Assembly (NCBI RefSeq): GCF_030718205.1
Contig: NZ_JAUZQF010000008.1
Location: 124,001-188,000 of the forward strand
Origin: Nonomuraea turcica
GTDB taxonomy: Bacteria > Actinomycetota > Actinomycetes > Streptosporangiales > Streptosporangiaceae
Reading direction: 5' to 3'
Length of the DNA: 64,000 bases
Positions 17,844 through 27,191 of this stretch are shown piece after piece; the stretch's first letter is position 1; each line of letters begins with the position of its first letter. A program made the position numbers and the translations under genes. Below the pieces are notes generated by a model that saw only the letters and a program-made list of their open reading frames with translations, was not told where the DNA came from and searched no databases.

Positions 17844-18266
17844 TCACCGCGACCTGGCGGCCTGTAGTTCGGCGCGCAGGGACGGCGTGAGCGCTTGTCC
17901 CGCTCTGTCTACCAGCAGCGTCATCTGGTACGCCACCAACCCCATGTCACAATCAGGACCCGCCAGCACCGTCAGCACCGAGCCGTCGCTGATCGCCATG
18001 ACCAGCAGCAGCCCGCGCTGCATCTCGACGACGGTCTGCGTCACCGCACCGCCCTCGAACACCCTGGACGCGCCCACGGTCAGGCTCAGCAGGCCGGCCG
18101 AAACGGCGGCCAGTTGGTCGGCTCGATCCGGTGGGAAGCCCTCCGAGGCGGCCAGGGACAGGCCGTCCGCGGAGACCACGACGGCATGCGCGACTCCGGG
18201 CGTGTTGCGGACGAAGTCGGTGATCAGCCAGTCGAACCTGTGCGCCTCATGGCTAAGGGTTGTCAC
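17844..18266 (-). CDS. cvnB: Conservon roadblock/LC7 protein CvnB, conservon 2
   Basis: Roadblock/LC7 protein of 140 aa. The core is GVAHAVVVSADGLSLAAS, ADQLAAVSAGLLSLTVG, QRGLLLVMAISDGSVLTVLA and GLVAYQMTLLVDRAGQ, which matches the first copy in most positions. GTG start with GGGAGG about 5 nt upstream. Expected to regulate or scaffold the adjacent GTPase. 21 nt separate it from the cvnA stop. Confidence 0.93.
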   Translation of the reverse strand: MTTLSHEAHRFDWLITDFVRNTPGVAHAVVVSADGLSLAASEGFPPDRADQLAAVSAGLLSLTVGASRVFEGGAVTQTVVEMQRGLLLVMAISDGSVLTVLAGPDCDMGLVAYQMTLLVDRAGQALTPSLRAELQAARSR

Positions 18267-18287
18267 GCATCCTCCCCGACGGGACGC

Positions 18288-21110
18288 TTACTCACTCTGT
18301 TCCTCCTGTCCACGAAGTTCCTGGCGACCGCGGCGCACACCCTGCTGGTAGCTGGCCAGCCGACTGCGTATCCGGTCCGCTGAGACCGGCTGCGCAGGCG
18401 CCTGCCGCTGCTGCGGCTGTTGGGCCGGCGCGGGTGGCTGGCTCGCCGTACCCGGCACCAGGTTGGCCTTGGGGGTGCGCTTCGGCAGCCCGGCGGCGGT
18501 CGTGCCGCCGAGGCTGGGCTCGCTGGCTGCGGCCGCCGCCCGCCATCCGGCGTCTGCGGCCGTTCGCCACGCTTCCTCCCCAGAGGGTACGGGTTGCGCG
18601 GGAGTGGCCCCGACCTCGCCCGCGGGCTTCGGCTGCTCGCCGGGCGGCCTGCGGAACCAGGCGGACTCCACCGACGCGAAGATCGGCAGGTATTCCTCCT
18701 GCTCCGGCTCCATCGGCGACACCTCGACCGACGGCGTCGGGTCCGGCTTGCGCACGTCATTCGTCGCGTACGACTGCGGCGTCTGGAACGCGCCATTACC
18801 AGATGGGTACGATCCCGGGCTGGGGTACGACGAGAAGGACCCGGAGTCGAACGAGGGCGGCTGCCTGCGGTAGGAGCCCCCGTCGGTGTCGGCGGTGAAC
18901 CCGGCTATCCCGCTACGGCCGGGGTCCGCGCCGAAGGAGTCGAACGCGGGCTTCTGCGTACCGGGCACGCTGTCGTACGGACCGGGTCTGGCTGGTCCGC
19001 GGTCGACGGAGTCGAAGCTGCCGAACGACCGGAACATGCCGTTCTGCGGCGCCTGCGGACCTGGCGTGCCGAACGCCGGGGTGGGCGCGGTCCCGCCACC
19101 GAACGCGGGGCGCTGCGGCAGCGGCTGCTGCATGCCGTCGGCGATCAGCGTGGGCGGCAGCAGCACCATGGCGATCAGGCCGGCGCCCTCGCCCTTCCTG
19201 AGCTGCACCCTGATGCCGTGGCGCAGCGCCAGGCGGCCGACCACGAACAGGCCCATGCGCCGCGACACCGACACGTCCACCACTGGCGGCTCGGCCAGGC
19301 GGCGGTTGGCCTCGGCGAGCTCCTCCTCGGTCATGCTGATGCCGGTGTCGCTCACCGACAGCAGCGCGCCGCCGCCCTCGATGAGGCTGCTGGTGACCAT
19401 GACCTGAGAGGTGTTCGGGGAGAACTGGATGGCGTTCTCGACCAGCTCGGCGACCAGGTGGACCAGGTCGTTCGCGCAGCTGCCGAGCACCGACGTGGTG
19501 CGGTGGACCCGGACCTGGACACGCTCGTAGCCCTCGACCTCCGACAGCGCGGCGCGGACGACGTCGACCAGCTTGGCCGGCTGGCTGCGCCGGCGGGTGG
19601 CCTCGTGGCCGGCGAGGACCAGGAGGTTCTCGGAGTTGCGGCGCATGCGGGTGGCCAGGTGGTCGAGCTTGAACAGGTCGGCCAGCCTGGCGCCCTCCTG
19701 CTCGCCCTTCTCCAGGCCGTCGATCAGTGAGATCTGCCGCTCGACCAGCGTCTGGGTGCGGCGCGAGAGGTTGACGAACATCGAGCTGATGTTGCCGCGG
19801 AGCTCGGCCTCCTCGCCCGCCAGGCGCACGGCCTGCCGGTGCACCTGGTCGAAGGCGCGCGCCACTTCACCGATCTCGTCGTTGCCCTCGACCTCGATCG
19901 GCCGTACGTCGGTGACGCCCGCGTCGCCGCTGACCCGCAGCTGGCGCACCACGTCGGGCAGGCGGAAGCCGGCGATCTCCAGGGCCTCGGTACGCAGCCG
20001 GCGCAGCGGGGTGACCATGGACCGGGCGATGGCCACGGTGAGCAGCAGGACCAGCACCAGCAGCGCGACGATCAGCACACCCGCGATGATCGCGTTGCGG
20101 ATCTCGGACTCGCGCAGCTCCTGGCTCCGCAGGTTCACCTGGCCGGCCAGATCCCGCTCGATGTTGTGCAGGACGTCGATGACGACGCCGTTGTTCTCGA
20201 ACCACTCCTGGCGGCTGGCCCTGGCGGAGATCAGGTTGTCCGTGATCCGGACGCCGGGCGCCCGGCCGCTGGCCAGCGTGATCGCGCGGGACTTGGTGAG
20301 CTGGACGCCGACGTACTCGGGCCTGGAGGTCAGCGTCTTGGACAGCTGCAGGCCGGTCTCGACGCCGGCCTCGGTGCCGACGGTCGAGATGTCGTCCAGC
20401 TGGCGGGCGTTGGAGGCGATGAACTGCTCGACGGTCTTGGAGTCCACCGAGTTGGGGGCGTAGGAGGCCTGGAGCAGCAGGACCCGCTGCCGGGAGACCT
20501 CCTCTTTCGCCCGCGCGAGCGCGCTCAAGGCGCGGAACTGGCCCACGATCTGGGAGTCCTCGGACATGAGGCTCAGCTCGTCGTGCAGGTTGAGCAGGCT
20601 GTCGGTGAGGAAGTCGTACTGGATGGTGCGGGTCTGGCCCTCGGCCCTGATCCGCGTCAGCCGGGTCAGGTCGCCCCGCGCCTGCTCGGCGGCCTTGACC
20701 ACGCGCGGGCCGTAGGAGTCGTCGATCGAGTCGATGTCGGTGCGGACGGTCGCGACGAGCTTGTCGACGGCCGCCTTGCGCTCGGCGAGCGGCTGGGCGA
20801 GCGTCTTGCGCATCGCGCGGCTGGCGCCGATCCAGCCGCCGGTGTCACGCTCCAGGCCGATCGCCTGGACCAGGTCGCGGATGCGCCCCGACTGCTCGGC
20901 GGCGGTGGCAGTGCGGTCGTAGTCGGCGATGCTCTGGACTGAGGCCGCCACGTCCGCGCCGCCCAGCACGACGGCGGCGATGGTGGGAACCAGGATGAGC
21001 GCGGTCAGACGCCACCGCACGCGCCAGTTGCGCAGACGAAGCCGTGGCAGCGACCGCTTCCCGCGGTCCCGCTTCGCGGCGACGCCGCTGTCGGAGTTCC
21101 CCGTAGTCAC
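18288..21110 (-). CDS. cvnA: Conservon sensor histidine-kinase-like protein CvnA, conservon 2
   Basis: Membrane sensor of 940 aa with the layout of its paralogue: basic N-terminus, TM1 (LTALILVPTIAAVVLGG) near residue 40, extracytoplasmic sensing region of ~290 residues, TM2 (AIIAGVLIVALLVLVLLLTVAIA) near residue 345, HAMP, LDHLATRMRRNSENLL, and HATPase (ELVENAIQFSPN, SVSDTGISMTEEEL). The C-terminal ~280 residues are low-complexity Pro/Gly/Ser and end in RIRSRLASYQQGVRRG, like the other copy's RLRNRLASYQQGVRKG, so the extreme tail is conserved although the linker is not. GTG start. First gene of conservon 2. Confidence 0.92.
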   Translation of the reverse strand: MTTGNSDSGVAAKRDRGKRSLPRLRLRNWRVRWRLTALILVPTIAAVVLGGADVAASVQSIADYDRTATAAEQSGRIRDLVQAIGLERDTGGWIGASRAMRKTLAQPLAERKAAVDKLVATVRTDIDSIDDSYGPRVVKAAEQARGDLTRLTRIRAEGQTRTIQYDFLTDSLLNLHDELSLMSEDSQIVGQFRALSALARAKEEVSRQRVLLLQASYAPNSVDSKTVEQFIASNARQLDDISTVGTEAGVETGLQLSKTLTSRPEYVGVQLTKSRAITLASGRAPGVRITDNLISARASRQEWFENNGVVIDVLHNIERDLAGQVNLRSQELRESEIRNAIIAGVLIVALLVLVLLLTVAIARSMVTPLRRLRTEALEIAGFRLPDVVRQLRVSGDAGVTDVRPIEVEGNDEIGEVARAFDQVHRQAVRLAGEEAELRGNISSMFVNLSRRTQTLVERQISLIDGLEKGEQEGARLADLFKLDHLATRMRRNSENLLVLAGHEATRRRSQPAKLVDVVRAALSEVEGYERVQVRVHRTTSVLGSCANDLVHLVAELVENAIQFSPNTSQVMVTSSLIEGGGALLSVSDTGISMTEEELAEANRRLAEPPVVDVSVSRRMGLFVVGRLALRHGIRVQLRKGEGAGLIAMVLLPPTLIADGMQQPLPQRPAFGGGTAPTPAFGTPGPQAPQNGMFRSFGSFDSVDRGPARPGPYDSVPGTQKPAFDSFGADPGRSGIAGFTADTDGGSYRRQPPSFDSGSFSSYPSPGSYPSGNGAFQTPQSYATNDVRKPDPTPSVEVSPMEPEQEEYLPIFASVESAWFRRPPGEQPKPAGEVGATPAQPVPSGEEAWRTAADAGWRAAAAASEPSLGGTTAAGLPKRTPKANLVPGTASQPPAPAQQPQQRQAPAQPVSADRIRSRLASYQQGVRRGRQELRGQEEQSE

Positions 21111-21242
21111 TGCTTCCGCTACCCCTCACATCGTCCCGTTGGCAACGGGCCTCAAGCCGTCCACAAGGTATCCGAGCAACCGACTTAACCGTCAATTCCG
21201 ACACAATCGTTACATTTGTGACCGGCAGTCGTGTGCTCTTGG

Positions 21243-23468
21243 TTATCGCAGCGCGGCAAGCACTTGATCGCGGACTTGCGCCCTCTGCGCATCGTCGCTG
21301 AGGGGGCGACCGGCGCGATCGACAACGTAGAAGACGTCAACCGCCTCCGCGCCGAGAGTCTCTACGCGAGCGGCTCTCACGTCAAGACCGCACTCCCCGA
21401 ACGCCCGTCCAATACGCCACAGCAGCCCCGGCCTGTCATGGGCCCTGACTTCCACGACGGTGGCCGTCGCGGAGGCGTCGTCGACCAGTGTCACCCGAGG
21501 TGGGGCCACAGGTACGCGGGGCGGCCGCACCGCACGCGAACGGCGGGCCAGCCGCTGCTCGATGTCAAGACGGCCGGCAAGGACGAGACGGAGATCGGAC
21601 TCCAGCGTGGCGGGGTCGGGCGGGGTGCCGTACTCCGGGATGACGGAGAACTCGATCACCGCTGTGGAGCCCGCGGAGGCGGACGAGGCGGAGCGCACGA
21701 TGAGCCGGTGCGCGGACAACACGCCGGCGGCGCTCCAGAGCAGCCCCACCCGGTCAGGGGCCACGACCGTGACGGATCCCCCGTTGACGCGTACGGCGCC
21801 GCCGCCGTGCCTGGCCAGCGCGGTCTGGTCCGGCGACAGGGTGGGCGGCTTGGGCGGCGGCGAGCCGGCCAGCACGGACCTCACCCGGCGCACGAGGTCG
21901 GCGACCAGCCCGGCCTTCCAGCTGTTCCAGGCGGCGGGCCCGGTCGCGTGGCCGTCGGCGACGGCCAGCGCGGCCAGCAGGTCGAGCACTTCCCGTGAGC
22001 CGACGGTGCCGGCGACCTTCTCGATCGTGACGGGGTCGTCGAGGTCCCTGCGGGTGGCGGTCTCGGGCAGCAGCAGGTGGTGGCGTACGACCGTGGCCAG
22101 GGTGTCCACGTCGGACGCGGGCAGGCCGATGCGGGTGGCGATGTCGCGGACGACGACCTCGCCGGTCGCCGAGTGGTCGCCCGGCCAGCCCTTGCCGATG
22201 TCGTGCAGCAGCGCCGCGATCAGCAGAAGGTCGGGACGCGAGACCTCGCGGGTGTGGCTGGCGGCGTTCGCGGCGGCTTCGATGAGGTGCCGGTCGACGG
22301 TGAAGCGGTGGATCGGATGGCGCTGCGGGCGATGGCGAACCCGCTCCCAGTCAGGAAGCAACTTGACAAGGATGCCCGCCTGATCGAGCTCCTCCCACAC
22401 GGGCACGGCAGCGCGGCCGGCGCCGAGGATCGACACCAGCGCGTCACGGGCCTCCTCGGGCCACGGCACCGGCATGGGAGGCGACTGAGCTGCGAGAACG
22501 GACACGGTCGCGGGCGCGAGCGGCAGCCCGGAGTCCGCCGCGGCGGCCGCCGCGCGCAGCACCAGGACGGGGTCCTTGCGGGGGTCGATCCCCCGGGCGA
22601 GCACCACTTCGCCGCCGTGCTCGACCACGCCGTCCGCCAGCGGGCGGCGGCCTCGGGGAGCGGGGCCTGACAGGAGTCTGTCAACGGTGCGCCAGGTGCC
22701 GTCGAAAGCATGAGAGATCGTGCGGCCCGCCTCGGCGAGCCTGCGCATGAGCGCCTCGGCGTCCAGCAGGCCGAGCAGGCCGGCCACGGCGTCCTGCTCC
22801 TGCAGGACCAGCCGGTCGGTGCCGCGGGCGGTGACGATGTGCAGCGCGTGCCGCACGTCGAGGATGAACTCGTACGCCTCCCGCGCCCGGGGACCCGGCG
22901 CGGAGGCGACCCAGGCCGCCGCCACGGCCTGCATGGCCTGGACGTCGCGGAGACCGCCGCGGCCGTCCTTGAGGTCGGGCTCGAGGAGGAAAGCGAGCTC
23001 GCCGCTGGCCTGGGCCCGCTGGTCGGCCGCGTCACGCAGCTCGCCCAGCCTGCGCCGGGAGTCGGCCCGCCACTCGGCGAGCACCGCCTCCCTGGCCTTC
23101 CTCGTCAGCTCGGGGTCGCCGGCCACGTGCCTGGCCTGGATGAGGCCGAGCACGGCCTTCAGGTCCTGCCTGGCGACGGCCACGGCCTCTTCGACCGTGC
23201 GCACGGAGTGATCCAGATTGGCCGCGGAGTCCCAGACCGGATACCAGATCCGGTCGGCGATCCTGGCCACGTCGGGCCGCCCGTTGTGCAGCAGGACCAG
23301 GTCGAGGTCGCTGCCGGGGGCCAGCTCGCCCCTTCCCAAGCTCCCGACGGCGACCAACGAGACGTGGTCACCGTCGCTCGCCGTGCGGAAGAGATCCTTG
23401 AGCCATCGGTCGGTGTCCGCGGTCCGCTCCTTGCGGGCCGCGGCGTACGAACGGGTCTCTCCCCTCAC
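21243..23468 (-). CDS. glnD: [Protein-PII] nucleotidyltransferase / deadenylylating enzyme
   Basis: Nitrogen sensor enzyme of 741 aa. The nucleotidyltransferase motif GSLGRGELAPGSDLD is at residues 42-56. An HD domain near residues 410-440 (LLLIAALLHDIGKGWPGDHS) would remove the nucleotide. Two ACT domains at the end (VTVVAPDRVGLLWSAAGVL and EVRAHDRPGLLWRIGRAFG) sense glutamine. In actinomycetes GlnD adenylylates, rather than uridylylates, the PII protein. Third gene of amtB-glnB-glnD, with an 88-nt gap to glnB. Confidence 0.95.
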   Translation of the reverse strand: MRGETRSYAAARKERTADTDRWLKDLFRTASDGDHVSLVAVGSLGRGELAPGSDLDLVLLHNGRPDVARIADRIWYPVWDSAANLDHSVRTVEEAVAVARQDLKAVLGLIQARHVAGDPELTRKAREAVLAEWRADSRRRLGELRDAADQRAQASGELAFLLEPDLKDGRGGLRDVQAMQAVAAAWVASAPGPRAREAYEFILDVRHALHIVTARGTDRLVLQEQDAVAGLLGLLDAEALMRRLAEAGRTISHAFDGTWRTVDRLLSGPAPRGRRPLADGVVEHGGEVVLARGIDPRKDPVLVLRAAAAAADSGLPLAPATVSVLAAQSPPMPVPWPEEARDALVSILGAGRAAVPVWEELDQAGILVKLLPDWERVRHRPQRHPIHRFTVDRHLIEAAANAASHTREVSRPDLLLIAALLHDIGKGWPGDHSATGEVVVRDIATRIGLPASDVDTLATVVRHHLLLPETATRRDLDDPVTIEKVAGTVGSREVLDLLAALAVADGHATGPAAWNSWKAGLVADLVRRVRSVLAGSPPPKPPTLSPDQTALARHGGGAVRVNGGSVTVVAPDRVGLLWSAAGVLSAHRLIVRSASSASAGSTAVIEFSVIPEYGTPPDPATLESDLRLVLAGRLDIEQRLARRSRAVRPPRVPVAPPRVTLVDDASATATVVEVRAHDRPGLLWRIGRAFGECGLDVRAARVETLGAEAVDVFYVVDRAGRPLSDDAQRAQVRDQVLAALR

Positions 23469-23556
23469 TCCTGCGCCCCCTTGCCGAGCTCCGCCCGGAC
23501 GCCGTTGTCCGGGCTTCGCCGCACATCAATGATGGAAACCCTGCCGTGCTCCCAGG

Positions 23557-23895
23557 TCACAGGGCCTCCGGGCCCCTCTCTCCCGTGCGTACGCGGATGA
23601 CGGTGTCCACGGGCACGGACCAGACCTTGCCGTCACCGATCTTGCCGGTGTGCGCGGCCTTGACGATGACGTCGATCACGTCCTCGGAGTCATCCTCTTC
23701 GGCGAGGACTTCCAGCCGGACCTTCGGCACCAGGTCGACCTGGTATTCGGCGCCGCGGTAGACCTCGGTGTGGCCGCGCTGCCGGCCGTAGCCGCTCGCC
23801 TCGCTGACCGTCATTCCCTTGATGCCGAACTGTTCCAGTGCGGCTTTCACGTCATCCAGCTTGAAGGGCTTGATGATCGCCGTGATGAGCCTCAT
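23557..23895 (-). CDS. glnB: Nitrogen regulatory protein PII
   Basis: PII protein of 112 aa, the family's normal length. The T-loop reads GHTEVYRGAEYQVDL with Tyr 51 as the expected GlnD modification site, and the C-terminal nucleotide-binding segment reads GKIGDGKVWSVPVDTVIRVRTGE. It would integrate ATP/ADP and 2-oxoglutarate and bind the ammonium channel. Its ATG overlaps the amtB stop by 4 nt. It could equally be called glnK because of its pairing with amtB. Confidence 0.96.
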   Translation of the reverse strand: MRLITAIIKPFKLDDVKAALEQFGIKGMTVSEASGYGRQRGHTEVYRGAEYQVDLVPKVRLEVLAEEDDSEDVIDVIVKAAHTGKIGDGKVWSVPVDTVIRVRTGERGPEAL

Positions 23896-25244
23896 GCGTC
23901 CACCTTCTTAGGAGCGGGGGCGGGGCCGTTGGAGGACGTCACGCCCGAGGCGTGGAAGGTGCCGATGTCGTAGCCGGTCTCGGCGTGGGTGGTGATGTCG
24001 ACACCGGTGACCTCGGCGTCTTCCGCGATGCGGAAGCCCATCGTCTTGTCGATGATCTTACCGAGGATCCAGGAGATCACGAAGGAGTAGAGGCCGACCA
24101 CGACCGGGCCGAGCACCTGAAGGCCGAGCTGGCTGATCTGCCCGCCCTCGATCAGGATGCCCTTGTTCTGGCCGGGCAGGAACGGGTAGGCCGCGAAGAA
24201 GCCCAGCGAGATGGCGCCGATCAGACCGCCGACCAGGTGCACGCCGACCACGTCGAGGGAGTCGTCGTAGCCGAGCTTGTACTTCAGGCCCACGGCGTAG
24301 GCGCAGATCACACCGGCGAGCAGGCCGATGACCACGGCCGCCCACGGGTCGACGAAACCACAGGCCGGGGTGATGGCGACCAGACCGGCCACCGCACCGG
24401 AGGCGACGCCGAGCGTGGTCGCGTGACCGTCGCGCAGCTTCTCCACCAGCATCCAGGCGCCTGCCGCGACGGCGGTGGCGATCTGGGTGTTCATGAACGC
24501 CAGACCGGCGGTCTGGTCGGGGGCCAGCTCGGAGCCGGCGTTGAAGCCGAACCAGCCGAACCACAGCAGACCCGTGCCGAGCAGCACCAGCGTCAGGTTG
24601 TGGGGCCGCATGGGCTCCTTCTGCCAGCCCTTGCGCTTGCCCAGGACGAGCGCGAGCGCGAGCGCCGCGGCACCGGCGTTGATGTGGACGACCGTACCGC
24701 CGGCGAAGTCCTCGATGCCGAGCTGCCCCAGCCAGCCGCCGCCCCAGACCCAGTGAGCGACGGGGAAGTAGACCAGGGTGGCCCACAGCAGGGAGAACAC
24801 CACCCACGCGCCGAACTTGGCCCGGTCGGCGATCGCGCCGCTGATCAGCGCCACGGTGATGATGGCGAAGGTCAGCTGGAAGGCGGAGAAGACCATGAGG
24901 GGGAAGTTGTCGGCCGCCGCTGCTTCGGCGGTGACGTTGCCGCCCTCGAGGATGAGACCCTCGTAGACGGCGTTGAAGACCCCGCTCAAGCCGAGGTAGT
25001 CCAACCCTCCGACGATCTTGTTGACGACGCCGGAGCCATCGCCGGCGGCGTCGAACGCGAGGGAGTAACCGTAGAGGACCCAAGCGACCGTGACGACGAT
25101 GATGCTGACGAACGACATCATCATCATGTTCAGGACGCTCTTGGCCCTGGTCATGCCCCCGTAGAAGAACGCGAGGCCCGGAGTCATCAGCAGCACCAGG
25201 GCGGTGCATACCAGCATCCAGGCGGTAGTGCCGCTGTCGATCAT
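23892..25244 (-). CDS. amtB: Ammonium transporter AmtB
   Basis: Ammonium channel of 450 aa with about eleven hydrophobic helices. The twin pore histidines are visible in FPVAHWVWGGGWL and VHLVGGLIGA, and the entry region AFFYGGMTRAKSVLNMMMMSF is typical. The ATG at 25244 is chosen: AAGGAGGG lies upstream and the protein begins directly with the periplasmic/first-helix segment MIDSGTTAWML. An upstream frame extension to 25397 has no membrane-protein character. It has a GlnR-like box ~105-130 nt upstream, so nitrogen-limited expression is expected. Confidence 0.95.
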   Translation of the reverse strand: MIDSGTTAWMLVCTALVLLMTPGLAFFYGGMTRAKSVLNMMMMSFVSIIVVTVAWVLYGYSLAFDAAGDGSGVVNKIVGGLDYLGLSGVFNAVYEGLILEGGNVTAEAAAADNFPLMVFSAFQLTFAIITVALISGAIADRAKFGAWVVFSLLWATLVYFPVAHWVWGGGWLGQLGIEDFAGGTVVHINAGAAALALALVLGKRKGWQKEPMRPHNLTLVLLGTGLLWFGWFGFNAGSELAPDQTAGLAFMNTQIATAVAAGAWMLVEKLRDGHATTLGVASGAVAGLVAITPACGFVDPWAAVVIGLLAGVICAYAVGLKYKLGYDDSLDVVGVHLVGGLIGAISLGFFAAYPFLPGQNKGILIEGGQISQLGLQVLGPVVVGLYSFVISWILGKIIDKTMGFRIAEDAEVTGVDITTHAETGYDIGTFHASGVTSSNGPAPAPKKVDA

Positions 25245-25348
25245 CGAAGCGACCCTCCTTACGTGTGACGTGTTGCCACAGCGTGTTCTCCCGGAGTTTC
25301 GTGGCGCGACCAGGCTTGTTTCACATTCGTGAATCTCGCCGGACGGGT

Positions 25349-25375
25349 GTTTCAGGTACGTTTCGGACGTCTCAC
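25349..25375 (-). promoter_or_regulatory. Putative GlnR box upstream of amtB
   Basis: Read on the minus strand: GTGAG-N6-GAAAC-N6-GAAAC. Actinobacterial GlnR sites are direct repeats of GTnAC and GAAAC half-sites with 6-nt spacers, so three consecutive half-sites match in spacing and mostly in sequence. The position upstream of amtB-glnB-glnD, a classical GlnR target in this group, supports the call. The fourth half-site (CCGGC) is degenerate. Confidence 0.65.
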
Positions 25376-25414
25376 AGATCCCATTCCTGCACGGCAATTT
25401 CCGGCATGAGATAC

Positions 25415-25433
25415 TTAGGGTTGCCTAACCTAA
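25415..25433 (+). promoter_or_regulatory. Iron box (IdeR/DmdR-type) upstream of siderophore-binding gene
   Basis: TTAGGGTTGCCTAACCTAA matches the actinobacterial iron-box consensus TTAGGTTAGGCTAACCTAA at 16 of 19 positions. It ends 17 nt before the start codon of the siderophore-binding lipoprotein, where a DtxR-family repressor loaded with Fe2+ would block transcription. The same intergenic region also holds the GlnR-like box for the divergent amtB. Confidence 0.8.
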
Positions 25434-25450
25434 ATGATCAAGGAATCCTC

Positions 25451-26377
25451 ATGCGTCTCCGCCTGGCCGTCGCCGCCATGCTCCCCCTGCTCGCCCTCGC
25501 CGCGTGCGGAACCTCCACCTCCTCCCAGGAGACGGGCCCCACCAGGACCGTCAAGCACGCCATGGGCGAGACGAAGGTGCCGATGACCCCGCAGCGGGTC
25601 GTGGTCCTCGACACGGACAAGCTCGACACCATGGTCACGCTCGGCCTGGCGCCCGTGGGCGCGGCGCAGGCCCAGGAGAACCAGAAGTGGCCTGCCTACC
25701 TGGGCTCGGCCCTGTCCGCCACCAAGGCGGTGGGCACTCTCCAGGCCCCGAACATCGAGGCCATCATCGCGCTCAAGCCGGACCTCATCCTCGGCTCCAA
25801 GTTCCGGCAGGCGGCCTTCTACGACAAGCTCAGCAAGATCGCGCCCACCGTGTTCACCGAGAAGGTCGGCGTCACCTGGAAGGAGAACTTCCTGCTCGAC
25901 GCCGAGGCGCTGGGCAAGAAGGACCAGGCCACGCAGCTGCTGTCCGCCTATGAGACGCGGGCCAAGGAGGTCGGCGCGAAGTTCTCGAAGCTGGAGGTCG
26001 GCATCGTGCGGTTCATGCCGACCGAAATTCGGCTCTACGGCCCCGAGTCGTTCAGCGGCATCGTCGTGGGTGACGCCGGGATCCCCAGGCCCGCGGCGCA
26101 GCAGCTCGCCGACCAGCAGGACAAGCGCTTCGGCAAGCTGAGCCAGGAGAACATCGCCAAGGCCGAAGCCGACGCGATCTTCTACAGCGCGTACGGCGAG
26201 GCCGCCGCCAAGTCGCAGGCCACGGTGACCGGCGGGCCGCTGTGGAAGAACCTGGAGGCGGTCAAGTCGGGCAACGCCCACAACGTGGACGACGAGATCT
26301 GGATGCTCGGCATCGGCGTCACGGCCGCCGGCAAGATCCTCGACGACCTGGACAAGTACCTCGCGCCCCTGGCCTGA
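25451..26377 (+). CDS. Iron-siderophore ABC transporter substrate-binding lipoprotein
   Basis: Class III binding protein (FepB/FecB family) of 308 aa. Lipobox LALAAC with Cys 19. Two lobes are joined by a long helix: the first lobe has PQRVVVLDTDKLDTMVTLGL and EAIIALKPDLILGS, the second begins near residue 170 (VGIVRFMPTEIRLYG) and ends DDLDKYLAPLA. ATG 25451 with AAGGAA upstream; an upstream frame extension runs through the iron box and is rejected. No permease or ATPase of this system is in the window, so it must work with a transporter encoded elsewhere or with a loose partner. Confidence 0.9.
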   Translation: MRLRLAVAAMLPLLALAACGTSTSSQETGPTRTVKHAMGETKVPMTPQRVVVLDTDKLDTMVTLGLAPVGAAQAQENQKWPAYLGSALSATKAVGTLQAPNIEAIIALKPDLILGSKFRQAAFYDKLSKIAPTVFTEKVGVTWKENFLLDAEALGKKDQATQLLSAYETRAKEVGAKFSKLEVGIVRFMPTEIRLYGPESFSGIVVGDAGIPRPAAQQLADQQDKRFGKLSQENIAKAEADAIFYSAYGEAAAKSQATVTGGPLWKNLEAVKSGNAHNVDDEIWMLGIGVTAAGKILDDLDKYLAPLA

Positions 26378-26419
26378 GCCAGACGAGCCTGGGCCGGGCG
26401 CGACGCACCGCGGCCCGGC

Positions 26420-27181
26420 TCAGCCGAGACGCACCGGATCGCCCTTCCTGATCCGGCCGGGCCGCAGCACGCGCGCGTAGACCCCCGCGCACGGCTGCGG
26501 TCCCATGTCGAACACCGGCACCCTGTTGTGCCTGGCCACCGTCCGCAGTGCCTCGACATCCCGCCCCAGCGCCCCGTGCGCCAGCGTCGGCACGGCGCAG
26601 CGCGGGCTGGCCACGATGACCTCCAGCACCACGTCGCCACCGACGTGCAGCTCCCGGCCCACCCAGTCGTTCTCGGGAAAGCCCGCCGGGCCGGTCGCGA
26701 TGATCAGGTTGGGACGGTAGCGGAGGACCTCGACGTGCCCGCGCGGACTGAGCGCGCCGATCCGCTCCACGGCCGAGGTCGAGATCAGGTGCACCGGCGC
26801 GAAGTCGAAGAACGTGCCACCGGGCGAGGCGGCCCCGAGCGTGCCGACGGTGTGCGGCACCTCCGCCTCAATGCCCTCGGCCAGAACCCGCTCGGGAACG
26901 GAGCGCTCGAACTCGGCACCCTCCGGCGGCACGTCGATCAGCCGCACCGCGCGCCCCAGCAGCCGGGACAACTCCGCGTCGTCTGGGACGCGTGCCCCTT
27001 CGATGGTCAGCAGATCCCGCCAGAGCCGCGGGTTCTTCGCGCTGGCGATCTTCCCGGTAGCGACGTCGAGCACCGCCCGCGCGCGATCACCGGCCAGCCC
27101 GCGCTCGGTCACCTCGCTCTCCGCGATCTCCTCACCCAGCATCGATTTGACCGGATAACGACGCAGCGTCTCTACATGCAC
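26420..27181 (-). CDS. MOSC-domain protein
   Basis: Protein of about 253 aa. The N-terminal beta-barrel (VETLRRYPVKSMLGEE, a hallmark of MOSC_N) is followed by the MOSC domain with HLISTSAVERIGALSP, RYRPNLIIATG, and the Cys-containing VASPRCAVPTLAHG. Relatives bind molybdenum cofactor and act in sulfur/nitrogen reductive or sulfurylation reactions, for instance reduction of N-hydroxylated compounds. Substrate unknown here. The GTG at 27181 is used because it begins exactly at the conserved VETLRRYPVKS segment and 10 nt after the upstream gene's stop. Confidence 0.85.
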   Translation of the reverse strand: MHVETLRRYPVKSMLGEEIAESEVTERGLAGDRARAVLDVATGKIASAKNPRLWRDLLTIEGARVPDDAELSRLLGRAVRLIDVPPEGAEFERSVPERVLAEGIEAEVPHTVGTLGAASPGGTFFDFAPVHLISTSAVERIGALSPRGHVEVLRYRPNLIIATGPAGFPENDWVGRELHVGGDVVLEVIVASPRCAVPTLAHGALGRDVEALRTVARHNRVPVFDMGPQPCAGVYARVLRPGRIRKGDPVRLG

Positions 27182-27191
27182 GCAAGGCAGC

